DNA of 64,000 nt, taken from NCBI GenBank assembly GCA_025769875.1, contig JAGFNK010000136.1, forward strand, positions 51,464 to 115,463, given 5' to 3'. The position numbers and the translations under genes were made by a program. The stretch comes from Russula earlei. Taxonomy: Eukaryota > Basidiomycota > Agaricomycetes > Russulales > Russulaceae. The notes under the pieces are model-generated. The model saw only the letters and a list, made by a program, of their open reading frames with translations. It was not told the origin of the DNA and made no database searches. Below are positions 36,990 to 48,351 of this stretch, piece by piece (positions within the stretch are counted from its first letter, which is position 1; each line of letters opens with the position of its first letter).

Positions 36990-37951
36990 TGTCATGAACC
37001 ACTCTCCGGAGAGGGCCCTTGAAGGACCCTTCCTTATAGGAGGAAACCCAGCCTCCATGGTGTCACCCTGTTCACACGAGCAAAAGGGGTGAGTAGAGGT
37101 GTCCACAATATCGCGCATGCATTGTTGCGCGAGCGATTCTCGGCACAATCGACATACAGCAAGCCCCACTTAAAGGCAACCCTTTTAGCAACAAAAGACA
37201 GTAGTAGGGCCTTCCTAAAGACCCTTTGGAACGACCCTAGAAGTTCTACAATAGGCACTAACCTAGTATCAAAGGCCCTACAACGCGTTATTAGACCAAC
37301 TCTAATAACTATAGAACGGACTATAAGGCAATACTAAGGACCTTAATAGAAGTATTAGGGTCGACTCTAAGGACCCTAATAGAACTATGTAAGGGCCTTA
37401 TAAGATAACACTATCCCCTAACCAAACTACAAGTCCTCAAATGACCGGCCCTAAACTAACTAACAGGAAATGAATCAGGTGCTCGCACGTGCACTAAAGC
37501 AGTGAACACGTGGACAAGGGAAGCTCTTACTCATCAAGAGAAGCCTTCTTACTCAGCAGCTTACTGAGCATGACTGAGCATGCTCAGTAAGCGTCCTCCG
37601 ACTTCTTACTCATCACTCTATTGTGCTTGATAACAAGGTTATGACTTGTTCCCTATTTAGCAGTTCTCTTGTAGTATATAAGCGCTCAATAAAGTAGCAG
37701 ACAGTCCTCAGACTGTCCATTTGTTTACGGCACTCTCTATTCCTGGGATACTCCTTTAAGGACCGTCCCCTTGTGACTATCCTGGCCTCTTCTCCACGTG
37801 ATTGCCCTACTCTCACGGTAACCGTGCCTCTTTGGTATCTGTTACTACTCTGGACTTTACTTCTTGCCCACGCCGTCTTGGACGTCTATCGACTCGTCTT
37901 CGAGCTTATCCCTCGCTCTTGAACTGGATAGTTCAACAGTGAGTCTTGACA
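36990..37951 (+). mobile_element. Solo LTR, 962 bp, plus orientation
   Basis: Begins TGTCATGAACC and ends GTCTTGACA, flanked by GAGCG (36985-36989) and GAGTG (37952-37956), a 5-bp duplication with one mismatch. TATA (tatataagcg) and caataaa occur at about 37675-37695. It is from the same family as the LTR at 35978-36938 but in the opposite direction. Confidence 0.9.
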
Positions 37952-40900
37952 GAGTGAGCTTGGAGTACATAAACATGTCTTTGACACCCTCCGGTGGACC
38001 ATTCGAAACCTTGGTGTTGCCTCATCACGACATGTCCTAATTGAAGAACAAATCGCCATCTTCCTCTATACTGCTGTTACAGGGCTGTCATCAACTCATG
38101 TTGGAGAGCGTTTCCAGTGGTCACCCCGCACCATTTCAAAGTACGTATCACTTGGGTTTCTTCACACTTGTTCTGACAGGCAGTTAGGTATTTTAAAAAA
38201 ATTCTTGGAGTTCTCTCAAGCCCCCCCTTCTATACCACATTTGTGCAGCTCCCTGACGCCAATTCGCCCCCTCACCCCTTTATCCGAAGTAACCCCAAGC
38301 TCTATCCATATCTCAAGGATGCCCTAGGCGCTGTCGATGGTACACATATCAAGTGTTCTGCCACTGCTGACGAGCGTGACATGGCGAGGAACCGCAAAGG
38401 AGTAATCACACAGAACTGCCTTGTGGCATGTTCTTTCGACCTCCGCTTCACCTATCTCCTGACTGGTTGGGAGGGTTCCACTGCTGATGTGACACTCTTC
38501 CTTGATGCACGACTTTCTGATTTTTTTATCCCAAGCAGAAAGTATTATCTTGGCGATGGAGGCTTTGCCTCATCAGATGTACTTCTCACCCCTTATCGAG
38601 GCGTGCGGTACCATCTCGCCGAATGGGGTCACACAAACACAAGGTAATGTTTCTCATCTCCTGAGTTTTCTCACTGACATTTGTCCCAGGCCACGCACGC
38701 GTGAGGAGTTGTTCAATCTGCGTCATGCTCAAGCTCGCAATGTCATAGAACGCATCTTTGGAATCCTCAAGCGACGGTTCCAATTACTCGATTGTCCCCT
38801 TAACTATAACATGTCAATTCAGGCGTGCATCCCAGCTGCACTTGCAGCACTGCACAATTTTATTCATGAGTATGATCCTAGGGAGATTTCCGCCTTTGAT
38901 GATGTGGCTGAGCTCCACATGGGCTCTCAAGATGAGGAGGAGGCTGGTGAACTTGCTGAAGGCCCAGTGACACAGCGTGAGAGGGAGCGAGCGAATCGCA
39001 GGTGAGACAGAATTGCTGGTGACATGTGGGAGCAATATGTGAGAATGAGAATTCGAAGGGCGCATGTTGACTAGCATAGAATTTCATGTATGTACAAACT
39101 ATGCCCTCCATATCACCATCTGGATGACACGATGTAGAAATTTTTTTTTTACAAATCATGTGTTACCTCATGCGAATATGCACACACGTGAATATGCAAT
39201 TACAACAAGTGAATTTGCAAATCTGGTGGGAAAGAGCTCATAATTATAATTAAAGAAATTATAATTAAAGAAACTCATATTAGTTAATCAAGTTATCGTT
39301 CATCATGCCTGTGACTCCTGTCACCCCCGGAAAATACCGAAATCCGAGTTCAAGTTCAAGATTCAAGAATTCTTGGTTGGTAAATGGGGCCTTACAAACT
39401 TACCCTAGCTTCTCAATGGACCGAGTCATACTAGGAAGGGTCTATTGGCCATAACCTGTTTAGCATAAAACACTTTGACCGCTGCAGGGATCCTTACTCA
39501 TTATACATGGGAACCAGCCCATTTCTTGAACACCTCTCTATCATCAACTTGCTTTCCGCTTGTGAACTGACACGGCTAGTTACCATGACAATAAGCATCA
39601 GTGCCCATTCAGAGGAGTTGCTATCCTTCAGACATTGATGGACAGCAACCTCCCTCAGCCAGGCCTGGTGTCATTGTGGACTAGAGTGGATGGTACGAAC
39701 AATCTTATGAAGCTGTTGAAAAGATGAGATGTGTTTGCTAGGCTATACTGTTTGTTGTTGTAGAGTTGTGCCAACAATACCTTGTCAATTGACGGTGACA
39801 CCCCTATTACAGCTTCTTCTGTGTCTTCCTCATTGGCTATACCTGCATCATTATGCTCACGAGAAACAGGAGCTGTGACTGCATCTTGATAATTGCCACT
39901 TCGTCCAGCAGCTTTCCAACTGTCTGACTTTGAGATTGCACCAATTCCTTCGAGAAGCTGTATACTGTCATTCAGATTTGAGTGTAAGAAAAATAAGATC
40001 ATTGACGTACTTTCAGTGCCACCAAGTGACAGGTATGGGGCATGCATCAAAGTCAGGCATGTTTGGCAGAGAACTTGATACCTGCTGCTTCATACTGAGC
40101 CTTGATACCATCGACCAATGTGTCATTGTTCGTGGCATTATCCATGACGAATGCAATGACCCACCCAATGAGACCATACATCTCTAAAGTCTTCCAAAGT
40201 ACCTCTGCCATGTTTTCACCTGAGTGCTCCCCTACAAGCTCTTGGAAATCAATGAGTAGCTCCTCTGTTGACAAATCAGAACATCCATAAGATCAAACTT
40301 TATGAACTTACCAAGGTGTCATCATTCATAACATGATGTGCCACAATAGCAAGGAAAGCATGTTGATTGCTAGATGTCCAGGCATCAAGTGAGATGGCAA
40401 CCTTTGATTCAAGTGTCTGTTGTAGATGTTAGCATTGATGAAGTGGATGAACAATACAGCTTACCGAAAACATTTTTTTGATGTTATTAACAGTATGTTC
40501 TCCCATCTTCATGATCCTTGTTTGTATCGAAGTGTGATGGGGAATGTGCAGGGGCTTAGCTGAAGGCCGACACATGTACTCAAGCAGTTTATGAAATGGC
40601 TGCTTGTCAACCTCATCAAATGGTTGGTCACATGCAATGATCCATTCTGCAAGGAGGTTCTCAAACTTGTCCTGGACAAATTCTCCCTTAGGTATATTGT
40701 CAGCCAGTAGCCAAGTGAATGGTGACTATTGACCACTTACGGTTGCATGTACTGCCTGTCGCTGAAGTGCCTCCATAATACTTGACGATGCCTTCTCAAG
40801 TTTCATAATATATTTCCCAGCTGCAGATGCATCAAGTTTTGTGCGCCCAGTCACAATATTGAGTTGCTCTACAGTCAGAGGCTCAGGGTGTGCCTTGAGT

Positions 40901-41950
40901 ACTTCATACAGTTGGTACATTGCAGGGAAGTGGTGTTTAAGGTGACCAACCAAACCTATCAGTATATCAGACATGGCATCACTCTAAATATAACAAACCC
41001 ACCATTGAGACTATATTTCATGGCTTTGGTGACTGTCAGAATTTTCCCTGAGCCATGGTAGTACTTGTAATGTTTGTCACCATCCACTGTTTTGCCATCA
41101 GCACCAGTTGCAACTTGTTCATAGAAGAGATAAATAGGATTTTGTCTTGCAGATGATTGAATAAGGTGATGAGGAATAGCTTGAGAGTATGCAATATTGT
41201 TTCACCTTTTTGGGCTCAGTAGATGCAGTCACATCAGGCTCCGAAGGTTCTGTGGAAGATGGTGTATGCTGTGTCATGTGATAAACATTGTTTGCAGGGG
41301 ATTTTGATCTCTTTTGTTTCACATCATTTTTTTGACATCAAGACCTCTTTTGCTGAGCAAATGGAATGGTTTTTGATGGAAGTGACTTGGCAAGCTTGAG
41401 AGAAGATATTAGAATATTCAATCTGAGTGGAAATAGGGTTGAGCTTACTTCAGCATTATCAACCACAGCTTCATGCTCATCATCTTCAGAACTCTTGCCC
41501 AAGGACTCTACAAAACTTCCATTGTCATCATCTTCCTCATCACTAACATGAACTTGAAGCAGAGCTGGAGCATGCTGGCGAGATACACGAGGCTTGTGCC
41601 TACGTTTTTCGGCAGCCTCATGAGCAGTTTCAGTGATTTCCACTTGTATTAATTCTTGCATATGGCTAGAATATTTCTTTTAGTGTCCTTGCCCCTCCTG
41701 CTGTACTAAATAAGATGACAGGAGGTAAGCACAAAGAAATGTGCGTAATACAAGACTAAATACCATTATTGGTGGTCCTAGAACTTGGTGCACTACTTCC
41801 AGGTTGGCCCATGGGTACATCATCATCAGCATCGGAATACCAGATGTGTTCAGGCTCATTCAGGCCAGTAGAAGGTGTGTTAGAGGAGTTAGGCATGACA
41901 GGAGATTTGAAAAGAGAACTGTTGGATGAATGGTGAACAAAATCAGACAT

Positions 41951-43061
41951 GCCTGCATGTATGTCCATGAGAACAACCTAGATAAGATAACTGAAGGTAT
42001 TGTAAGGTGGCACGGGTGCATGCCTGAGTGGGCGACGGGGCGCAAGACAACAATGGAGGTGGCAGCATATAGCATTAAGACATTGGAGGCTGAAGCTGAG
42101 GCCTATGAGGGTGGGTGACGAGACTGAGGCGATCAGTGAGACTAAGAGGCATGGCAGTGGTGGCTGGCTGAGCTAAGGCTGGGGCGACAGAAGCAGATGT
42201 CAGGACTGAGGCTGGTGCTGGCACTGAGACAGACACCATGACAGGCGACACTGAGAGCACAGGAGCTGATGAGACAGAGGCGGGGTGTCAGTCGGGACCG
42301 AGGTGGCTGGCAAGGCTAAGGGCACAGTGGCTGGTTTTGCTAGTGATACTGGACGCATGGTGACAGTGGCTGGTGATGTTTACTGAGGGCATGAGAACTG
42401 AAGCTGTGGCCAAGGCGGGCAGGGCAGAGGATGTAGGGGCAACAGTGACGACATAGACTTGGTGGTATAGATGGGTGGAGTAGAAACAGCAACAAGAGAG
42501 AGTTTGGACTGAGGGCAAGGCAACCAGGTGGGCGGTGCTAGAATGCTGATGGATGAGGCGGAGACAACTGGGCTGGTGTTGAGACAGCGGCTGTGACTAT
42601 AAGGGGGGCAGCTGGTGATCAAAGAGTATTTAACATACGAAGTAATAATTGAGTTGATCATCATCATGATCATGTACACTATCTATGAGATGAGATGTAA
42701 AGTAAATGTAGCTAAAAAACATAGGATCACATCAGGGCGATCCCTCAGTTGCCTTTGCACACATGTGATTGGCATCAATTACCTGCAATCGATCTCACTC
42801 CAATTCACTTGTCTGGGCAATCATGACAGAACATTCTAGAAAGAAGGTCTCACATCACTCAACTCTTTTGCCATTGAGTACAACTAATATACGGCCCATA
42901 TATATGGCTTGATGGCGTCCCTTATATGGTACAGTATGGTAACTTACCGTACTGGCAACTGTACTGTCATGGTACACTTCCACTACCTGGATGGTACAGT
43001 ACGGGATACCATATTATGGTAGCCATAAACTGTATGTGTATGGGTATGGTTGGCAGCCCTA
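41951..43061. other. hAT right subterminal region
   Basis: Between the hAT transposase start and the right end. The plus strand at 42050-42440 is rich in GAGGCTG/GAGAC-like words, so the minus strand reads as a low-complexity Ala/Ser/Val/Pro frame (42075-42260 and 42288-42518). From about 42890 the sequence holds many TACGGTA/GGTATGG-type words typical of hAT subterminal transposase-binding regions. Confidence 0.5.
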
Positions 43062-43372
43062 CTTGGCATCAACAACTTACACACTTTGTGGTTTATCAAC
43101 ACCCAATCAGGGAAATAAATGATTTTGCCATCTCTCCAGCAGATTTTGAAGGATATCTGTGGAAAACCCAAGTAGTCCTAATGCAAAGCAGTATCACTGA
43201 AGAATACTCCTGAATCCATTTAAGAAAACATCAAGGAAGACCAGATACTATTCAACTAAAACCAGCCTACACCATAGCATACCCATGGAACAATGGTCAT
43301 TGGACAATAACCATTGTCTAAACCTATGAGCACCAGGAGGAATCTCACCCCAGACAAAGAAGATCTTGTCCC
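43062..43372 (+). other. ORF-X, right part
   Basis: After the duplicated CTTGGCAT, the same frame that stopped at 32065 continues: HQQLTHFVVYQHPIREIND, then FEGYLWKTQVV. It reaches a TGA at 43211-43213, and after this stop similar protein-like sequence runs on to about 43320. The perfect in-frame continuation shows that ORF-X was one coding frame before the hAT inserted. Confidence 0.55.
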
Positions 43373-43439
43373 ATGTTACTGTTGTTTTCATGTGTCCTTG
43401 CACTTGCCATGTTTGGTGGTCATTTCAAGTGCAAAATCA

Positions 43440-43990
43440 AAACTACTATATCTCAACAGTTTCTCAACAGATTGCCTTGAAACTTTGACAGTAGAACCTT
43501 ATATACTGTATCTAGGTACAGCTAAAATATGGGAGCATAATATCCAGTTCTTGAAATGTTGATTGTCAGGTGCTGACATGAGTGCAAAACTTTGAACTGC
43601 CATATCTCAACTGTTTCTCAATTGATTGATTGACTTAAAACTTTGGCAGTGGGATCTCATGTACTGTATCTAGGTGCAGCCCAAGAGTTGGGGTCTAATT
43701 CTTAGTTCTTGAAGTTTTGATTTTTGGGTGTGATCTGAGTGAAAATTTCGAATTGCCACATCTCAGCTGTTCCTCAATAGATTGCCTTGAAACTTGGACA
43801 GTAGAACCTTATATACTGTGTCTAGGTGAAGCTAAAAGATGGGAGCCTAATATTCAGTTCTTAAAGTTTTGATTTTTGGGTGCCAATCTGCATGTGAAAT
43901 TTCAAACTGCCATATCTCAACGATTTCTCAATGGATTGTTTTGAAACTCGGACAGTAGAATCTCATGTACTGTATCTAGATACAGCCAAC
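43440..43990. repeat. Left TIR array, four ~155-bp units
   Basis: Four tandem units, each marked by an imperfect palindrome close to CTGTATCTAGGTACAG, at about 43505, 43663, 43814 and 43969, a spacing of 151-158 bp. Each unit also contains a block reading CATATCTCAACNGTTTCTC. The units differ from one another, so the array is old. Confidence 0.85.
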
Positions 43991-46029
43991 TGATGGTTTC
44001 ACTTATTGAGTTTTCACATTTTGGGGTGCTGACCAACCCCAAGCATGATAGGATATCCCTACAGCTGAACACATGACTATTTACAACTGTAGTGTGCAAC
44101 CACAGCAAGGAAAATACACCAGTGAGACAGATGGAAAACATCACTGGTGGGATGATAGCAGGTCTCTGGACTGTAGCATGCCAGGTCAGGCATGTGGAGT
44201 CCATGGGGCTTGATCTGAGGGCAGGTAGGAGCAGAAGGGAGCAGGGGAGAGCAAGGTTGGGCCCTGGAATGCAATGCGCATGCACAAGAGAGAGAGGGTG
44301 TGTGTGTGTTTTCAAGGGAATGGTTCACACAGGCAGACAAGAAGTTTTAATGCAGAGGCAAAAGCTCCCTCCCATTTGAGACTGTAGCTACTAGCCTTAA
44401 ATACTGCAGAAGAAAGGTGGGGTGAGAACTAGGTAATCAAAAACATGGATGAGAAGACAATGGCATAAGAATCCTACTGCTCTGACTGCAAGTCTGTGAG
44501 CATGGGGCGGTGCAGCAAGGACAACAGGGCAAGGCACTGTAGGCAGTGAGCCCTTGGATTGAGTGGCAATGATGTCTGCACATGTGTCATCTGAGTCCAT
44601 ACATACACATGTGGTGGGGGTGAGGACGATGCTTGAGAGACAATGACAAAAGGGGCAAGAGTGGGATTGAAAGGGAGTTGACAACGGGTGAGAGCAATAT
44701 GATGAAAAGGTGGGGAGCATGAAGCAGACAAAGACAATAGTGGCACAGGGGATGGATGTATGAGGAAGTGTGAGGCATGGGTGAAGTTGGAGGCAATCAA
44801 GCTGAGGTGTTGTCACTGTTCCTGGGTGTAGAGTGGGTGATGCAAGGGAATGACATTGAGAGGAGCATGCAAGAGGTAAGTGGAAAGAGGGAAAGGAATG
44901 ATGATAGTTGGAGGGATGTTAGGAGGGGAAGGGAGACAAGAGACAAAGGGAAAGGAAGACACATGGGCTAGGGATGTGTGGGAGGTGGGGGCAAGTGCAA
45001 GTCATGTGAGTTTCCTGGTCAGTGGGCTCAGACACCTTACAGGACTGCTTAGAGGAGGTTTTGCATACTGTCAGGGAATTTGAGGACACAGGGTGCCATG
45101 GCATCTGATGGACCCTCCTTTTTTTGGATGGTCAATGTCATGACCTGGGGTCTGGAGAAGGCAACCTTGTGTGACTTTGTGGTTCACTTGCTTCACCACT
45201 CTCCTACAATGGTGGCATAAGAATTAAATAAGCTGAAAGGATGTTTGCATTGACTTGCCTTGGCAGCCCATTGAATGGTGACATCAGCCAACCCATGCAG
45301 TACCTCCCAGGGTGCCATGAGGCTGGAAGCTGGGAGCCCACTGCCATTGTTGTCCTCATCTGACAAGTCTGTGCTCATTGTAGTTGATATTGGGAAGGGC
45401 CTCTTTAAAAGGGCACACTTGAGTTCATGGGGCCAGACAAGGACTGACCTTGCTCAACTCAGCGCAGGTCAATGTGTTGCCCCAGAAGGAATCAGGGTTG
45501 AAGGAAAATCTGTTGTGGGTGGACATCACGGAGATTGTCACCAATCCTCCTGCCATTGCAAGGGGTGTGAAGGAATTGAGTGGGGGCAAGAGGGGGGGTT
45601 CTGTATCCAAGTTATTGGTGGATGCTTTGCCTCGAGGTCAAGGTTGGGAGGTGGCACAATGACGTGCTCTTGTGTCTGGTGCCAAGACCACCAGTGGCAA
45701 CAAGCATGGAGCTGTGGCAACTGCTTGTGGGATCAACAGTAGAATGACTTATAACTCAAGTCAGCATGGTTCATGGCTGTCAGGGAGGGACAGTGAGGAT
45801 GCATGCATATGATTTGGTGTATGTTTGCCATGTTCCTTGGCTTGACATCTCCACAGAGGCTCAGGAGAGGTGACATGCTCATTTGGGTGCCTATGGGCAA
45901 TATTGGAAGGCTCCATGACCTTGTGAGAGTGTGAGCAGAAGATGGTGGTGAGGGGGGTGATTGTAGTACGGAGGAAGGCCCAAGAAAAAGCTCAGTTTTT
46001 AAATGAGAACCATGATTACTGGAGGAGAG
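43991..46029. other. Unidentified interior of the long-TIR element
   Basis: Purine-rich on the plus strand with many overlapping open frames. None shows a domain. It may include flanking parts of the captured P450 locus or degraded transposase sequence. Confidence 0.4.
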
Positions 46030-47262
46030 TGGGTACATACAGGTCTGGGCATTTTGCCTTGTTGTGATGGATGTCATAGCAGTTGAAAAATGACCACCAG
46101 GTTCTTCAGAATGTACATCTCATTGTAAACAAATTCTTCTGTTGAGAGGTGTGGTGTCGCCATCCAAAATGGCAAGTGGATGCGCACCATCTAATAGGAC
46201 AGGATGGCAAGTGTGAAAAGTGATGAATGAAATTGAGGAATTCTGCAATGTACCTCCTTGATGGCCGCATGGATGTACAGAAGGCACTGCTCATCTTCTG
46301 CACTTAGCCAATAGTCCTGGCCAATGACCTTGTCAAGTTCCACTAGGGCCTGGGCCTGAATTTCTGAATGTGATGAAATGAAAGCAAGGGACCACAGAGT
46401 CATGCCCTTGGTCTAAAAATCAAAGTGCAAGGCTCATTAGGCTTTTCTGCATAGATTTGTTGAGACCACTTACAGATTGGATGCCACCAAGGGTGAACAC
46501 AGCTGCCAACATGTTTCCTCTCCAGTGTCTATGCGAGCTTTCACCTGCATGATCATGGTACTATAGACATTCATGATCTCATCATGGAGCTGTCAGGTGT
46601 GTGATCATTTGGGAGTGGGGATCCACTGAAGCAGTTCGATGAAGTTTACAATATTTGACTGGGGACCTGGGGACCAACCTCAGTTTCTTATCTGTCATGA
46701 CTGGGGATGAACAAGTTACCTGTGAGATTCATTAACTCAGTAATGATTGCTAGCACAAGCTCTGTCAGAGGATCTAGAGTGGAACCTGTCCATGTTGTGA
46801 ATAATATTGTCAACATGTTACTGCAAGTAACACATGGCATCTATGAGACCCTCCACATAGAGGTGAAGACAAGAGATGTAGCTGCCTACTTCAAGACAAA
46901 ATGACCTATGAAGTTTGCTGGGTTGATCAGCAATACTCCCTTCTTTGTTTGGTGATACATTGATTGAGGTAAGATGTGGGTTTCATAATAAAAGACAGAG
47001 GAGTATCCTTGGATGGCCTTGAGGGAAAGTAGCTGCATGGTGATCCATTGATGCTGTTGCCTGCAGAGGAAACATCATCCACATGGTGCCATTGTTGACC
47101 AGCAAGTCAATTCGTGCATTCAAAATCATGACAAAGAGCCGGTTACCCATCCAGATAGAGAAGAGTGGCCCATATATCCTTGACCAGGCTTGTAGAGTGT
47201 GCTCAGGATAAGTGTGAAGGAAGTAGTAATGAAGGTGCAGGCTGGGAGGGATCATATGGATA
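46030..47262 (-). pseudogene. Cytochrome P450 relic captured in the long-TIR element
   Basis: Read on the minus strand, the family segments are in order. N-terminal: LQAWSRIYGPLFSIWMGNRL then DLLVNNGT. Middle: NIVNFIELLQWIPTPK. I/K-helix side: SEIQAQALVELDKVIGQDYW, AEDEQCLLYIHAAIKEV (K-helix region), then TPHLSTEEFVYNEMYILKN. The expected haem-binding cysteine region (FxxGxRxCxG) is not found. The segments lie in different frames with stops between them, so it is dead. P450s of this type oxidise small molecules at the ER membrane. The 5' end of the relic lies directly against the right inverted repeat, so the gene probably travelled with the element. Confidence 0.85.
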
Positions 47263-47804
47263 TGGCAGTTCTAAAATTTTGCATGCAGATTGGCACCCAA
47301 AAATCAAAACTTCAGGAACTGAACATTAGGCTCCCATATTCTAGCTTCACCTAGACACAGTATATAAGGTTCTACTTTCCAAGTTTCAAGGCAATCTATC
47401 AAGAAACAGTTGAGATATGGCAGGTTGAAATTTTGCACTCAGATCACACCCAAAAATCAAAACCTCAAGAACTAAGAATTAGACCCCAACTCTTGGGCTG
47501 CACCTAGATACAGTACATGAGATCCCACTGTTGAAGTTTCAAGTCAATTGATTGAGAGACAGTTGAGACATGGCAGTGCAAAGTTTTGCACCCATGTCAG
47601 CAACCAAAAATTGACATTTCAAGAACTGAATATTATGCTCCCATATTTTAGCTGTACCTAGATACAGTATATAAGGTTCCACTGTCAACATTTAAAGGCA
47701 ATTTGTTGAGAAACTGTTGAGATATAGCAGTTTTGATTTTGCATTCGAAATGACATTAAAAAATGGCAAGTGCAAGGTCACATGAAAATGACAGTAAGTA
47801 ACAT
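47262..47804. repeat. Right TIR array, three ~155-bp units
   Basis: Inverted counterpart of 43373-43990. Palindromic cores lie at about 47343, 47497 and 47651, a spacing of 154 bp. It has three units where the left arm has four. Confidence 0.85.
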
Positions 47805-48349
47805 ACTTGTAAAAAACATATAAAGTAGCTTGTTTCTGCCTGCAAATGTATCAGCATGTTCTCTGTTCTCAAAAACTCACTTGCATGCACTTCAAAATTG
47901 TCCCCTCTCATTCTCTACCACTGCTCCACATCATTCACATGCATATCTGTCCTTGCCCTGCATCAACAGTCCACTGGCCAGCCTTTTCCCAATGTGTGCA
48001 TTCCCACTGCCTGGGCATCTTATCTTCACCATATCATGCACCACATGAGTACATGACTAACTCATCCATGCTATGGCTGGCTGCAACTCCAACACACACC
48101 ACCCAGTCCTGTGTCCTTGCCACACACACCAGCATACAATGACCTCAAGCACTCCATCATCCCCCTTTTTGTTGCCAGCAGTTCAAGCCTGCTTGGTTTG
48201 TCAGCTGCAAGCTCACTTTCTTCTTGCATGACAGAGGACCTCTGGACAGCTGCAGCTACAACAATACCACACACACATACAGCCGAAACTCCACTCCTAG
48301 ACAGTTTGACTGGGGACAGTCAAAATTTCATGCCCCTGGGCAGGAGATG
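47805..48349. other. Repeat-island sequence without recognisable gene
   Basis: Low-GC sequence between the long-TIR element and the Tc1 element. Overlapping plus-strand frames at 47830-48140 look alike in composition but carry no motif. Confidence 0.35.
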
Positions 48350-48351
48350 TA

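Larger units (their letters stand above)
35858..39005 (+). pseudogene. Harbinger DDE transposase, copy 1, interrupted by two solo LTRs
   Basis: The 5' part (35858-35977) reads to IPYHTSALTGA. The next 46 nt lie between the two LTRs at 36944-36989 and encode HELLTGHPERI, and the gene resumes at 37957 with ELGVHKHVF. The catalytic part is open: LGAVDGTHI (first D), YYLGDGGFAS (second D), and after the 46-nt intron 38644-38689 ERIFGILKRRF (E), ending at 39005. The DDE triad of the DDE_Tnp_4 type is therefore intact. The start codon is uncertain, and an in-frame TGA precedes the part shown. The LTRs make it unable to give a full protein. Confidence 0.9.
34075..39391 (+). mobile_element. PIF/Harbinger DNA transposon, copy 1
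   Basis: Terminal inverted repeats start GGCCCCATTTACCAACC and extend over about 250 bp with the matching right end. They are flanked by the 3-bp duplication TTA (34072-34074 and 39392-39394), as expected for PIF/Harbinger. It carries two genes on the plus strand, a DNA-binding partner and a DDE transposase. Two solo LTRs have inserted in the transposase gene; without them the element is about 3.4 kb, close to copy 2 (3.3 kb). Confidence 0.95.
33389..39590 (+). mobile_element. Solo LTR, about 880 bp, split by Harbinger copy 1
   Basis: Left part 33389-34074, right part from 39395 to 39590. It begins TGTTACACC and ends CCATGACA, flanked by the 5-bp duplication ATAAG (33384-33388 and 39591-39595). 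A TATA box (tatataagc near 33745) sits in the left part. The middle is occupied by the Harbinger element at 34075-39391, which carries its own duplication. The LTR lies within the hAT transposase gene. Confidence 0.88.
32275..41950 (-). pseudogene. hAT transposase, split and with nonsense codons
   Basis: Read from right to left. The exon from about 41950 is serine-rich, and the next, from 41661, is glutamate/aspartate-rich with basic stretches. Then follow a BED-like segment (YLFYEQVATGADG; HYKYYHGSGK), the catalytic core with AISLDAWTSSNQHAF and AFVMDNATNNDT, then ELLEGIGAI. After the inserted LTR come LILDVRTHWSSTHQML and WLKSFHLATTQMS. The C-terminal dimerisation region reads AVAVERIFSGGRDT and ends at 32275. 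The two halves join in frame if the insertion 33389-39590 plus one duplication is removed. Two in-frame stops near 32570-32590 (TAG, TGA) precede the dimerisation region, at places where the family has Trp and Arg. The gene is inactive. Confidence 0.92.
32066..43061. mobile_element. hAT-type DNA transposon (with nested insertions)
   Basis: Ends are short inverted repeats, TAGGGCTGCCAAC at the left and its complement at the right. They are flanked by a perfect 8-bp duplication CTTGGCAT (32058-32065 and 43062-43069). It encodes a hAT transposase on the minus strand. Without the inserted LTR and Harbinger sequences, the element is about 4.8 kb. The duplication falls inside the ORF-X frame, which continues across it. 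Confidence 0.96.
43373..47804. mobile_element. Long-TIR element carrying a P450 relic
   Basis: Inverted repeats of about 550-600 bp bound this segment; the outermost shared bases read ATGTTAC. Each arm is built of repeat units of about 155 bp. No transposase was recognised, and I could not find a target-site duplication, so the superfamily is unclear; long inverted repeats and a captured host gene recall Pack-MULE-type elements. The interior holds a decayed cytochrome P450 (46030-47262) and about 2 kb of unidentified sequence. Confidence 0.75.

Noticed and set aside
35978..37951. One giant ~1.97 kb foldback transposon
   Set aside because: Each arm has its own TG...CA ends and its own 5-bp duplication, and the centre is target-gene sequence, so it is two separate solo LTR insertions.
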